This document shows positions 41,226 to 51,192 of a DNA stretch of 64,000 bases, in pieces. Position 1 is the stretch's first letter. Each line of letters begins with the position of its first letter. The translations under genes and the position numbers were made by a program. The DNA is taken from NCBI GenBank assembly GCA_903772945.1, contig CAICTM010000020.1, forward strand, positions 120,655 through 184,654, given 5' to 3'. The notes beneath the pieces are model-generated. The model was not told the origin of the DNA, made no database searches, and was given only the letters and a program-made list of their open reading frames with translations. This DNA is from Seminavis robusta. Its lineage: Eukaryota > Bacillariophyta > Bacillariophyceae > Naviculales > Naviculaceae.

Positions 41226-41629
41226 GCAAAAGGACTCTTTCTTGGTCCAGTCTTTCAATCTTTTGCTTCCAGCATGTTGCTCAATGCTCAACCAAATGGT
41301 CTTTCACCGAGTTGTGGTGTGTGGTGGTGCTGGATGATGTTCCGATGTGTTCTTCGCTGCTACTCAAAAGCCTTAAAGTCATATGTCCTACAGTGACACA
41401 ATGAGATTTCTGTTAAATCGCAAGTCATATAATACCAGGTAGTTTTTTTATGATGAGCTGTACATATTATGATACGGTACTGTACGGCGTTCCCCTGCCC
41501 CTGACTCAGAAGACTTAACCATATCCGCTGGCTAAAATTGAGTTTCGAAACTCGACTGGAGGGATCTTTTCGTGCATCCTGAAAAGTTGGAGGAGCGGCG
41601 GAGGGAGTTTCAATTGCTTTGGTTCAGCC
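41226..41629. promoter_or_regulatory. Divergent promoter region
   Basis: The 404 bp between the STAND ATPase and ankyrin genes must hold both promoters. GATACGGTACTGTACGG occurs near 41471-41487. No gene seen. Confidence 0.4.
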
Positions 41630-43393
41630 ATGAGATCACAAAAGCCACACAAGAGGACGATAATAGCGACCATGTCGAGAGATCACAAATCGAACAAGAA
41701 ATCAAAGGCGGCATTGATTCATGAAGCAGTTGAAAAGTTTGAAACGCTGGAAAAGTTTGTCGCGACATTCCAGGACACGATTGTTACAGGGGGCGACGAT
41801 GACGAAATCTTTTCTGCGCTGGGAGATGGCGTGATCTTTGCGGCTTTGTTAGAATCCCGTGACCAAGGCGAAACGCTGTTGCTTCATGCTTGCAGGCGAC
41901 AGCTTTGGGAAATCGCCGAGTGGTTGCTCCATCATGGCGCTCAGGTCAACGTCGTGGTGCAACAAGAAGAGGCCCCTCAGCATGGAACCAGGCACTTGTC
42001 TCGTGAGACGCCGTTGCATTATGCTTGCAAGTTCAATTCTGGTGACCGACCATGGCGGTATGAATCTCGCATTGGATCGCTGGAAGTCGTGCGGCTCTTG
42101 TTGGAGAACGGGGCCAATGTCCATGCCGAGGATGCATACGGCAGCACGCCCGTCCACCTGGCAGCAGCCTCGGGCGACGCCAGGGTACTGGGCCTCCTGC
42201 TCGATCACGGGGGCGACATTTTGGTCGGTAAGGACCATCCCCGAACGAGGCCCCCCTTCAACCTTATCACAAGTGTGGAAGCATTGGATTTGGTTTTGGA
42301 GCGACGCCCGAAGTTGCTAGAACACACCGATCAACACGGAAATGGGTGCATTTACTGGGCTCGTAACCATCAGGTCCTCCGTAGGTTGTTGGATCGTGGA
42401 GCAAACCCAAACCAAGCCAACGAACACGGTTACACTCCGCTTCATTCCGGTTGTGCAAGTTGGCGCCACGATGATGATATTCAGTTGCTTCTGGAAGGAG
42501 GGGCTGATATCAACGCCAGGACCACGGAAAAACTGTTGACTCCACTTCATGTTGTGTGCAAGGGGCAAAACATTGTAACTGCAGAACTTTTTATCTTACA
42601 TGGGGCTGATTTGTCAGCCAAAGACTATCAAGGAAACACACCTCTTCACCTACTGTGCCAAACCAAGGGACACGAAGCTTACGTTGGGAGGCTGCTCAGG
42701 AAGGGAGCTCCGGTGAATATGCAAAACAACAAAGGCGAAACACCATTGCACATTGCCTGTGGTTATAAAGTTGATGAACGCTTGGTTCGCGCTGGTTTGC
42801 TGGCGATGCAACGCTTTTACACCATTAACCGCCCTCGCCGTCATCCTCCTCCTTCCTTGGCCTCCCGGTTGTACAGGAGCTTGTTTACCTCTGCCGGTGG
42901 AAACAACCGCAACGACGACGAGGCGGAGGTTCCGGAACAGGACATCTATCTTGTTGCGCTCGTCGAGTGCTTGTTGAGACATTGCGCTGGTGCGTCTGTC
43001 CAGATGGCTGATGTCAACGGATCAACCCCGCTGCACATTGCGTGCCGGAAGGGCAGCAGAAGCCTTGTCCGTCTACTGCTGAAAGAAGGGGCCGATCCAA
43101 CCGCCCGTGACAGCGAAGGTAACACACCCGTGCATGCTGCCTGTTTTGAAGGGCACTGGTCACTCCTTCCTCTGTTGGTGGATGATGGTGACGATGATGA
43201 GGTCAATGCATTGTCTATGAAGAACCACAATGAACAGCTTCCTTCTCATGCCATCTTTCTTCACGACAACGCCCCCTTGGATCTGTTGTTTCACGCTGTC
43301 AAAGACTGCAGTTCTGGTCTTCACTCGTGGGTGGGCACAATCGTCGCTGAATCGCGGTGTAAGTCGGTTGTAGGGTTCATGTCGCTGTGGTAG
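41630..43393 (+). CDS. Ankyrin-repeat protein
   Basis: A 587-residue single-exon protein made mainly of ankyrin repeats between about 80 and 540. Clear units include GETLLLHACRRQLWEIAEWLLHHGA, TPLHYACK, YGSTPVHLAAASGDARVL, GYTPLHSGCA, TPLHVVCKG, GNTPLHLLCQ, GETPLHIACG, GSTPLHIACRKGSRSLV and GNTPVHAACFEGH; I count about nine to ten. A basic N-terminus (KPHKRTIIATMSRDHKSNKK) precedes them, and an insert of about 75 residues (about 390-445, Arg/Pro-rich then acidic) splits the array. No kinase, membrane or other effector domain, so a protein-binding adaptor is likely. Start ATG 41630; a second ATG at 41672 would drop the basic lead. Confidence 0.9.
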   Translation: MRSQKPHKRTIIATMSRDHKSNKKSKAALIHEAVEKFETLEKFVATFQDTIVTGGDDDEIFSALGDGVIFAALLESRDQGETLLLHACRRQLWEIAEWLLHHGAQVNVVVQQEEAPQHGTRHLSRETPLHYACKFNSGDRPWRYESRIGSLEVVRLLLENGANVHAEDAYGSTPVHLAAASGDARVLGLLLDHGGDILVGKDHPRTRPPFNLITSVEALDLVLERRPKLLEHTDQHGNGCIYWARNHQVLRRLLDRGANPNQANEHGYTPLHSGCASWRHDDDIQLLLEGGADINARTTEKLLTPLHVVCKGQNIVTAELFILHGADLSAKDYQGNTPLHLLCQTKGHEAYVGRLLRKGAPVNMQNNKGETPLHIACGYKVDERLVRAGLLAMQRFYTINRPRRHPPPSLASRLYRSLFTSAGGNNRNDDEAEVPEQDIYLVALVECLLRHCAGASVQMADVNGSTPLHIACRKGSRSLVRLLLKEGADPTARDSEGNTPVHAACFEGHWSLLPLLVDDGDDDEVNALSMKNHNEQLPSHAIFLHDNAPLDLLFHAVKDCSSGLHSWVGTIVAESRCKSVVGFMSLW

Positions 43394-43553
43394 TTGCGGC
43401 TGGAGCCATTCATATTGCCATCTCCATGGATGCATGTAGCTGCGTCCTACCGTGTTGACCACCTGCCCACCTCGGTGGTTGGAAGTTCTAGTTCTGGATA
43501 ATTTGTAGACGAAAGAAAGTAACTTGAGTGTCTGTTATGGTCTCTTTCATCAT

Positions 43554-44717
43554 CTATGCAGCTTGTGTGAGTGTTTCATCTTCATGCAAGCACGACGCAA
43601 GCTTCCAGTGGCGGTTACACGACCAATCAGCATGTTTATGATCACATGCTTTCAAGTCTTGCAAGTACAGCTTTCTCAGTCGTTCCCATTTGATCCATGC
43701 CGAGGTTAGATCCCCTGGCAGTGGGTGATAGATGCTGTGCAAGGTGGCAAAAGTAGTGGCAGCGATCCTTCGAAACGGGTTGCCGTGATCCATTCCACCG
43801 TGAATAATGATGGCTTCCAGTACGTCTTCCTTATGGCATCCGTATGAGAGAGTGGAACGCAGAGACTTTACTTTCATGTCAGCCAAGTAACTTAGCCTAT
43901 CATCATTCATGCCGCAATGTTGGATTGCTATGGCATTGTAGACATCTTCATGTTCTCCTCCCGTGTTCCAAGGGAGACCTGAGCAGTTGTTGACCAGTCC
44001 CTGGATCAAATCATGGGACATGATGTATCCCCAACCACGCAGCCACGGAATGCCCTTGATTGTTTCATTGGAAATGGGTGGAAAGTCTCTATCCATACGA
44101 ATCCCAGCACCACCAAGAAACTTCTGTTTGGGTGTACTGGACAAGGCCTCGAGTAGATTGTCCATTACGACATAGGATTCGTCATCAAGTTTGATATGAT
44201 ACTCAGCGGGCATATCGTTTGCTGCCCAGATATACCATGCATTGCTTTTGCCAAAGTTGTGAACGTCAGTACTGTTCAGCAAAACGATGTCGTTGTAGTG
44301 TTCCATTTCAGCATGCAGTTCAGTAATATTTCGGCCCGCTTTGGTCGAGTCACCCTGGCTTGGATGTCGCTGATTTCCAATGACAAAGTATACCTTCACC
44401 TGTCCATTGCGAATGGATGAATGCTTCATCCAAGTATCGCGATGTAGCTGTCGAAGCTCTCGAAAGTCGTAGGATCCTGGACCAACTTGCCAGTCAAACG
44501 CTGACATGATCCCAATGGCAATCTTGGGTGGATGGGCACATTCTGTGTGCTTTTCTTGTGTATGGCTGTCTACAGCTCCCTCCACAGTTGGGTTTTCTGG
44601 TGGCAGCATCTGCAGCTCCCGCAAAGGCACCCATTCTGCCTTTTCGATCTGACTTGTGATAGAGAAGACTGTCAAAGCCACCAAAAGAAATCGAGTTGAG
44701 AAAGTCATCTTTATCAT
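43554..44717 (-). CDS. GT31-like glycosyltransferase, type II membrane protein
   Basis: A 387-residue predicted Golgi enzyme. ATG 44717 gives a short cytosolic start and a signal-anchor (FSTRFLLVALTVFSITSQI); the longer frame opens at TTG. Family marks of beta-1,3-glycosyltransferases: IAIGIMSAFDW strand, LHRDTWMKH (the R-x-T-W motif near 92-98), VKVYFVIGN, metal-binding DDES (178-181, HIKLDDESYV), and the EHEDVYNA motif (255-262) typical of the E-D-V block. Sequons occur near 130, 148 and 243. It probably transfers galactose or N-acetylglucosamine onto secretory glycans; donor and acceptor cannot be read from sequence. Confidence 0.82.
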   Translation of the reverse strand: MIKMTFSTRFLLVALTVFSITSQIEKAEWVPLRELQMLPPENPTVEGAVDSHTQEKHTECAHPPKIAIGIMSAFDWQVGPGSYDFRELRQLHRDTWMKHSSIRNGQVKVYFVIGNQRHPSQGDSTKAGRNITELHAEMEHYNDIVLLNSTDVHNFGKSNAWYIWAANDMPAEYHIKLDDESYVVMDNLLEALSSTPKQKFLGGAGIRMDRDFPPISNETIKGIPWLRGWGYIMSHDLIQGLVNNCSGLPWNTGGEHEDVYNAIAIQHCGMNDDRLSYLADMKVKSLRSTLSYGCHKEDVLEAIIIHGGMDHGNPFRRIAATTFATLHSIYHPLPGDLTSAWIKWERLRKLYLQDLKACDHKHADWSCNRHWKLASCLHEDETLTQAA

Positions 44718-45562
44718 GGGATAGTGGATCGTTAGTTCAGCTTTGTTTGATGTTGTGGTCCAGTGTCTGCAACTCGTGCAAACGACGGTCGAACTTGGAC
44801 AGCACGAGGCACCTGGTATGAAACAATGCCATCCTGAAAACTGGGCGAGGGCTGAGTGACTGACTCGACTGGGTCGAGTCACTCGTAGCTCCTTCTGGTG
44901 CCGATACCTTAGCCAACAGAGTTGGAATTGAGTGTCGTGGGAGTGGCCCAAGCCGAGGCAAAGTCCCACAATCTCCCGGGCTTGCAACTGGACCAATTGC
45001 AAGGAAGTGAGCACGCAGACAGGTCTATGCAAGCTAGAGGCCCGGTCAAGTTGTTTCTGCCCTGGACCCAAGACCAGGGCCTTTCTTTCACGCTTTTTTA
45101 TCGAAGCGTCGCTCGATCAAACAATCCAACAGCTTTTTAAAAAAGACTAAATTTCTAGTTGCTCTTTCCAGTTAAAGACCAGTTGGTTGCGGGTAGAACG
45201 ATTTGGCACACCCTACTAGCTAGCTTGCTTGCTGTCATCACTGTTGTCATTCAAGCTGCCTTGGCAAACCCTCTCACTCTGGCAGGCCACTAGCTAGGGC
45301 CACAAACTCATGGGTCGTTTGGTGCTGAATAGAAAAACTGGCTGCACCTCCGGTATTGGCTGTTGGCATGAAGATTCAATGATTCGATTCATTCATTGGC
45401 TCACATGCTTGGGCCTTTGCTTGGGCCTTCTTGATGCGGTGAAGGCCCTCGACAAAAGTAGCGGCGAGCCTGCCTTTGATGCTTATTTCAGGTTTTCGCC
45501 CTTAGCATGAGAATACTCATCATTCTACATACATGCACATGTATTTGTTCATTATTTGTTCT
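44718..45562. other. Intergenic stretch
   Basis: No gene supported. Contains the promoter of the GT31-like gene, a TGACTCGACTGGGTCGAGTCA imperfect palindrome region near 44862-44882, and CTAGCTAG words near 45220 and 45290. Short frames at 44922-45510 have no domain. Confidence 0.45.
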
Positions 45563-45710
45563 GGGTACTGAGTAGTACTCACAATTCCAAAGTCAAGTGA
45601 GTATGGGTACTGAGTAATACTCACAATTCCCAGGGTCAAGTGAGTACGGGTATCATGTGAGTACAGGTACTTGTGGGTACTATAGAGTACTCACTGAGTA
45701 CTCATAAATC
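45563..45710. repeat. TGAGTAC repeat array, left copy
   Basis: Two direct units of 42-43 bp (45563-45604 and 45605-45647), each starting GGGTACTGAGTA and ending GTCAAGTGAGTAY, followed by shorter GAGTAC words to about 45710. The same unit recurs 590 bp to the right in the same orientation. Confidence 0.85.
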
Positions 45711-45739
45711 AATTACTTAGGGAAATTATCTAGGTTTTT

Positions 45740-46092
45740 CTAGTTCTGGGCTGGGGGCTCATCAATCTTGTTGTAAAGGTCCACCATGGCATCAATATCA
45801 CTGTCATAATCCTCCTCTTCACATCTGCTGGCAGTTAGCTTGAGGAGATCATTGGTCCTATTCTTAGCCCATTCCTTTCTTGCATCATTGATGCATTGCT
45901 TGTAGTTCTGGATGAATGCACTGTTCTTGTAGCAAAGAAGGCGCATTTGGAATGCCATGTCAAACCATGTACAAGAACTGAAAACTCTTTCTTGGAAGCC
46001 GTTGCTATCTGGCATTTTTGTAAGTCAAAGTAGGTTTTCACCACTTCAATGTTGTCCAACCATGAAAATGGTTCATTGCCAAGTGTAAACAC
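45740..46092 (-). pseudogene. Broken unidentified coding remnant
   Basis: Two overlapping minus-strand frames (46092-45835 and 46015-45740) read like one protein broken by a frameshift: FTLGNEPFSWLDNIEVVKTY continues best into CTWFDMAFQMRLLCYKNSAF and ends acidic (EEEDYDSDIDAMVDLYNKI). It lies between two TGAGTAC arrays. I do not recognise it; a transposon-derived gene is possible. An intron instead of a frameshift is the other reading. Confidence 0.35.
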
Positions 46093-46094
46093 TC

Positions 46095-46275
46095 ACAAAA
46101 TACTCACAGAGTACTCACTGGTACTCACTTCGAAGTACTCACCGAAGTACTCACCGAAGACTCAAAAAGTACTCAAAATCCGGAGTCATGTGAGTACGGG
46201 TACTGAGTAATACTCACATTTTCTGAGGTCATGTGAGTATGGGTACTGAGTATACTCAGTACTCAGTACCCGTAC
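46095..46275. repeat. TGAGTAC repeat array, right copy, with 12-bp inverted repeat
   Basis: Dense GAGTACTCAC/AGTACTCACC words, then one 43-bp unit (46198-46240) matching the left array, then a perfect inverted repeat GGGTACTGAGTA (46241-46252) and TACTCAGTACCC (46260-46271) with a 7-base spacer. Confidence 0.85.
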
Positions 46276-46302
46276 TCACATCGAGTACACGCAGCGTGTA
46301 TT

Positions 46303-46656
46303 TCATGTGAGTCCCACACCCTGATCCAGATTGCCATTCTTCGAAGAAACCCCCACATACTTCTTTCTGCTCATTGTCTCACTGGTATTCATGGCGAATA
46401 CATTGAGCACGTGCTTATCGGAAAAGGACACCTTATTCTTTCTCCAAACTCCAAAGAACCCAAATCTTTCTCCAAGATGTCGTACCGCTGTGGTATCGAC
46501 AGTCACAAGACGGTGGAAACCAATGGGAACGTGACAGGTTGAACCAAGCTTGTCCGCATTGGGGAAGCGAAGCTTCGTTCTTTCTTTCTTTACCGTGATG
46601 ATCATGCCTTGATGGCCATCGCAATTGCCTATTGCCCACAAAATTCTACCAATCAC
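46303..46656 (-). pseudogene. Unidentified coding-like remnant
   Basis: A 117-codon frame opening at GTG, with natural-looking protein sequence (LVTVDTTAVRHLGERFGFFG, VWRKNKVSFSDKHVLNVF). It sits just upstream, on the same strand, of the other remnant, with the right repeat array between them. The two may be parts of one gene cut by the repeat. No family recognised. Confidence 0.35.
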
Positions 46657-46754
46657 CGACCATCAAGAATCATTCAGCACACCTTGGAGGAGAGATCAAA
46701 CGAAGTCTATCCCTTCACTACTGCTATCATTTCTGTTTTTAAAAACTATCAACC

Positions 46755-47867
46755 ATGAGGAGCGACGATGAGATACCCCCATGCCGCCAGTACCAAGGCG
46801 AAGCTCCCGAATGCGTGGGAACCTGCCATCACTTGGTCCGGTCCGAACTCAAGGACCAAACTCCCCATGACATTTGCGGCGAGTTGCGTGCGTACTGTGA
46901 GTCTCAAGCCCTGTCTGACTTTTGCGAGTTGCACGGAGTCCAGGGAACCAGCTTTTCGCGGAATCCCCATCTTCGCCGTCGACGATGGCTGCCACAGAGC
47001 AAACTGTATCGTCACTTTTGGGCGGCCTATCACGAGAATCCCGATCTGAACATTGCCTTGGGATTCCACGGTACCGGCGATGCCAATGTCCCCAAGATCT
47101 TGCATTACGGACTGGACCCACAGTACCGAAGGACGCAAGCCTTTGGCAAGGGCGAGTACTTTAGCAAGGAACCTGGCCTGGCGTCGACCTACCGACACGA
47201 AGGACATTGTTTGATTGTCTTTGCTCTGCTCATGCCCAAGGACCACGAGAAGGTGTACAGTCAAAAGGACCGTGACATTATCGTCATTCCAGAGCTCTAT
47301 CATCAATTGCCACTTGGCGTCATTCGCTTCGCGTCACTGGACGAAGCCGCCATTGAACACTCGCAGTCCATGCGCTTGTCCCAACGGGCGCTCAAGACGG
47401 CTGCGTTGGATGCCGAAGCCAGAGTCACCGAAGTACAGTGCAAGGACAAGATGGAACCGTTGCTGCAACAAGGACAGTACGCGGAGGCTGCGCAGACCTT
47501 GCGTCAAGCCACACGTTGCCACAAGCTGTCGCCGGAAATGACAGACGAGGTCGTCGAGATGCTTCACAAGTACATTCCAGACCCCAATGCAAGGCAGACC
47601 TGGTTCCCTCGGTTGGCAGCGGTTGAGGAGCCGCCAAAGTCTCACAAGGGCAGCAGCAAGACCTTGAAGCAACTCCAAGAAGACGCCGAGCAGGCATGGA
47701 GAAAGTTCTGGGCCACCAAGATGGATCCCCGTCGAAACATACTACGCAAGCTTAATGATCCAGCAACAGATCTGTTCAAGGGCGACCACATCCAAAGGGA
47801 TGCCGCACCCCCATGTCAGGAGGTCCAACATCGGGCCGCTGGAACCGCGGTACTGATGGATCAGTAA
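46755..47867 (+). CDS. PARP-like ADP-ribosyltransferase
   Basis: A 370-residue single-exon protein. Residues about 85-195 match the PARP catalytic core: ALGFHGTGDANVPKILHYGL with His105 in HGT, then the GKGEYFSKEPGLASTY block with Tyr135, and IIVIPELYHQLPLGVIRF as the last strands. At the position of the usual catalytic Glu before the Y-V-V-Y strand I read Asp174 (R-D-IIVI), giving H-Y-D. Such a change often goes with mono- rather than poly-ADP-ribosylation or loss of activity. The first 80 residues have six Cys and a basic RRRR; a Cys/His-rich site is possible. The last 170 residues are helical and charged. No WWE, macro or other known module. NAD+-dependent modification of proteins or nucleic acid inferred. 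Confidence 0.8.
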   Translation: MRSDDEIPPCRQYQGEAPECVGTCHHLVRSELKDQTPHDICGELRAYCESQALSDFCELHGVQGTSFSRNPHLRRRRWLPQSKLYRHFWAAYHENPDLNIALGFHGTGDANVPKILHYGLDPQYRRTQAFGKGEYFSKEPGLASTYRHEGHCLIVFALLMPKDHEKVYSQKDRDIIVIPELYHQLPLGVIRFASLDEAAIEHSQSMRLSQRALKTAALDAEARVTEVQCKDKMEPLLQQGQYAEAAQTLRQATRCHKLSPEMTDEVVEMLHKYIPDPNARQTWFPRLAAVEEPPKSHKGSSKTLKQLQEDAEQAWRKFWATKMDPRRNILRKLNDPATDLFKGDHIQRDAAPPCQEVQHRAAGTAVLMDQ

Positions 47868-48337
47868 GTTGTTCACCGCGCAATATGTATTCCCTCTTTG
47901 TCGCCGCTCCTGTGAAGCGTACACGTCAAATGTAATTGAATCCAATCCTGCCGTTCCTCAACTCCCAAAGCTAAATCTAATAGATGTTATGATGTTGCCT
48001 GTCAGATAGTGCAAAGACTGATCGTTTCATCTTATCGTGTTGCTACCCAGCTAGGCATAGTTGCGCACCAGTATAATTGACTGCCTTCCTCTGTGTCCGT
48101 GCCCACAGCCGGATTCTAGTAGTTACGGTAGCCAATCAGCGCCTCCGGTTAGTCACCCCAGAGCGGCCATCGGAGCCCACCAGTACTGGACACGGTGGTG
48201 GGAGGTCCCTTGCGAATGAATTGCGCGCTCCAATAACCACAAGCGAACTTGACGAAGACTAGAAGATTGGAACGAACGAGTGGGCCAGCCTAGCTAGAGC
48301 TGACAGAAAAACTAAGGAATGAAGTACCGGTACGTTG
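47868..48337. other. Intergenic stretch between convergent genes
   Basis: 3' regions of the PARP-like and PfkB genes. A GTACCGGTACG word at 48323-48333. No gene seen. Confidence 0.5.
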
Positions 48338-49420
48338 CTATAAAACACTGGGCAAGTTGCCCGTTCGCACCAATTCTGCAATCTTGGTGGCATCATGCTC
48401 TGGTTTGTCTCTGGTTTGAACGTCGCATCGTTGCCGGGCCACCAATGAGGCAAAGGTTCCTGCTTGTTCCAGTGTAGCTCCTTCCATGGTGGCCGCTGCA
48501 TAACAAAACCCCGAAAAAAGAGCATCTCCTGCTCCGTTGGCGTTGACGTTGTTCTCTGCGACGGCAAAGGCTGGTACTCGCACCGCCGACTGTGCCTTCC
48601 AATTGTCGCGAACAATGGGAGGGCATTGGCTCAAGCGACTTGAATCGGGTGTGACACTAATATAGGATCCTTTCGATCCCAAGGAAAGCAACACCACGGC
48701 ACATCCTTGTTGGTGCAATGCCGCCGTCACTTGTTGGAGTGTTTCGTCACCCGAGAACAAATCATCCTTTTGAACGCCTGCCAATATTTCTGCTTCCTCT
48801 TCGTTCAAATGCAAGACATCAATCTGGTCCATGGCAGGTGCCAATAGTTCTGGTCGATGATTGTCGGCACTAACTCCATTCAAATCGACACCAATCAAAA
48901 TGTCGTGACCAAATTTGGTTCGGATGGATTCCAGCATGGACTTTAATGGTTCGCCTTGCATCTTGGGCAACAAATGAGGATACCCAAAGAGAAACGCCTT
49001 GGCGGCCGAGAGTTTGTTCAATTGACCCAATAACTCCTCCGTCGTAAAGCCATTGTTGGCGGCTAGATTGAAGAAACACGCTCGTCCTCCTTCTTTGAAA
49101 ATGGGAAGCACCGCCATGGCCGTAGAAACCATCTCATCCTGAATGCACAAGTCCGTCTTGGCGCCGGCTTGACGATAAAAATCCAACATGACTTGCCCAT
49201 TCAGATCCTTGCCCAACTTGGTCAAGACGTGAATGTCATCGTCACATAATAGCGCTAGTGTCGTGGCCGCCATGGAAGCCGAACCACCCGCGCAGTGCAC
49301 CGCTTTCTCATACTGTTCGATGGCCTCGGCTTGACCGGATTTGGTACAACCAATCAGCTGCAGGTCGAGACAACTCAATCCGGCGCAGATAATCGTAGTC
49401 TTCGCTTGGTCTGCTTTCAT
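48338..49420 (-). CDS. PfkB/ribokinase-family sugar or nucleoside kinase
   Basis: A 360-residue cytosolic kinase of normal family length; ATG 49420. Family marks: substrate-side GGSASMAATTLALL (45-58), GxD-like KLGKDLNGQVML (68-79), VLHLNEEEAEIL (202-213) as the N-x-x-E motif that holds Mg-ATP, LLSLGSKGSYI (244-254), and the anion-hole/catalytic signature NANGAGDALFSGF (293-305) with catalytic Asp299. The usual TTGAGD is ANGAGD here, which keeps the GAGD core. It phosphorylates a sugar or nucleoside hydroxyl with ATP; the substrate cannot be decided. No targeting signal or intron. Confidence 0.88.
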   Translation of the reverse strand: MKADQAKTTIICAGLSCLDLQLIGCTKSGQAEAIEQYEKAVHCAGGSASMAATTLALLCDDDIHVLTKLGKDLNGQVMLDFYRQAGAKTDLCIQDEMVSTAMAVLPIFKEGGRACFFNLAANNGFTTEELLGQLNKLSAAKAFLFGYPHLLPKMQGEPLKSMLESIRTKFGHDILIGVDLNGVSADNHRPELLAPAMDQIDVLHLNEEEAEILAGVQKDDLFSGDETLQQVTAALHQQGCAVVLLSLGSKGSYISVTPDSSRLSQCPPIVRDNWKAQSAVRVPAFAVAENNVNANGAGDALFSGFCYAAATMEGATLEQAGTFASLVARQRCDVQTRDKPEHDATKIAELVRTGNLPSVL

Positions 49421-51192
49421 GGTGGATGATTTGTTGGTGGTGGCTGCCGTATGACCATACCGGTACTACGGTACTGTGGCACGTGCAGCTCGTTTTTGGG
49501 TGTGTGTTTGCTAGAGAGTTTGAGGCTTTTGTTTTCTCGGGATGGGTTTGACATCACTGACGTACTTGATGTTTCGAGCCATTATCGCAGGCAGTGGTGC
49601 GTTTCAGTCACTCGACTCGACTCGGCTCACGCGGAGGAACAAACGCTCGTTGCTCTGATTGGATTCCCTTAGCTTCTACTACATGTACGTAGCCTCTGGC
49701 CAGCCAGACTTGTAATGGTATGTGCCCAGCAAAGACAGAAGACGACTGCAATCAAAGAAGTTCCATAACGAAGATGTTTCCTGTCACTTAATGGACTTTT
49801 TATTTGAAATCCAACAGCAAGAACAATGGGAGACCTACGTACGATGCAGGTGTGCCCAGCATACACCAAACACCAGGAACCGCCCATGCAAGAGCCAGCT
49901 GAATCTTGGTCGAAGCCACGCTCTTGGTTCTGCTTGCAATTCGTAAGCAATTATTCAGCAAGAACATCCTCCCTGTATGCCACGTTTGCCTTCAAGAGCA
50001 TTTTCGTCTACTAGTTCCAACCTCGCTCGTGGTGTCTTTTTGCTGCCTCCACGGAATCCTTCCTATCCCAGTATGATTCCTGGCGAGACTTGGGTTGTCC
50101 TTGCCTCGCCTCCAAGCAGCCCACTGCGATGTACCTTGGTTGAGTCAAGGCTCGCTTGGAAGCCAGCCGCGGAACCTCATGGAGTTAATCCCGTGGCCAG
50201 CGAGCTCACAACAGGCTCTCTTGAAAAGGGACTTGAGTGGGGATTCCGCGAATCTTCAATACACGACTTACCCTGGCTTTGGCTTTAAGATTCTTGAAAG
50301 TTGTGATTGTGCGCCACCAGAGTCAGAGGAACAACTACTTGTTAACGCCACCACCAGTCAGATTCGTAAGGACAACAATGGCAGTGTGGGTTGGTTATTC
50401 TGCAGGTTCGGCCTCGTTTTACCAGAACATCGATCGAGAGTACATGGAGATATCGAAACTTTGTCACCAGTCTCTTCTCAAGCCAGCCAGGCCTGATTTG
50501 TTCAATTGCTACATAGCTTAGTTATTGTGGTTTCTAACCAATTAGGCTTCCACTTCATCAACAGACGTATGATGGTTTTGTCACTTGTAAAGTAACTGAT
50601 ACTGAGTGGCATTTTCAAGCAATACATTCTGCTCTATTTTCCACCTACCGGTAAATGAAGCGGCTCCTGACACCAACTTGTCATATAATTCTTGGGTTAT
50701 CTTAACCATAAGGCTAATATGAATTTTCTCAACCCTACATACCAATTCCACAGTCGTTCTTACTGTACAAATCCAAACGGTCGCCTACCCGCCCTCCTTC
50801 CTTCGCCCACTGATTAGCGTCCAACGAGAAGAAACAACGGCGGAAGCAAAGTCTTTGTGTTGTTGTGGTTCCCCAAAGAAAGAGACACAACAGAGAAAGA
50901 ACAACGGCCCACAATCCATTACAATAGGGTATCAGGCATCAATCCAACAACCCTCCCCAAGTTGCGTTGTTGCGTTGAGTGGAACTGATTGCTGCCGCCA
51001 TCTTGCGATTGTAGAGATTCGACAGAAACGTAACGGTGAAACGGCGACTGACACTCGGGTTCACAAGAACACCGCAACGATCGAACGAAAGAAAACGGTC
51101 ATTGTCCACCCAGTCAAGCCAGATTGGTAGACTAGTCGTTGGATCCACATATATTATCATCTTGTGATCTGCTACCGTATTACGGTATCACC
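49421..51192. other. Intergenic stretch, possible decayed coding sequence
   Basis: No gene I can defend. Several overlapping plus frames between 49722 and 50521 (up to 133 codons) change frame repeatedly and show no domain; decayed coding sequence is possible. TACCGG words near 49458 and 50647. The last 150 bp are the likely promoter and 5' UTR of the gene at 51193. Confidence 0.4.

Noticed and set aside
49722-50521. Chain of overlapping plus frames
   Set aside because: Frames change often, without GT-AG introns that join them into a sensible protein.
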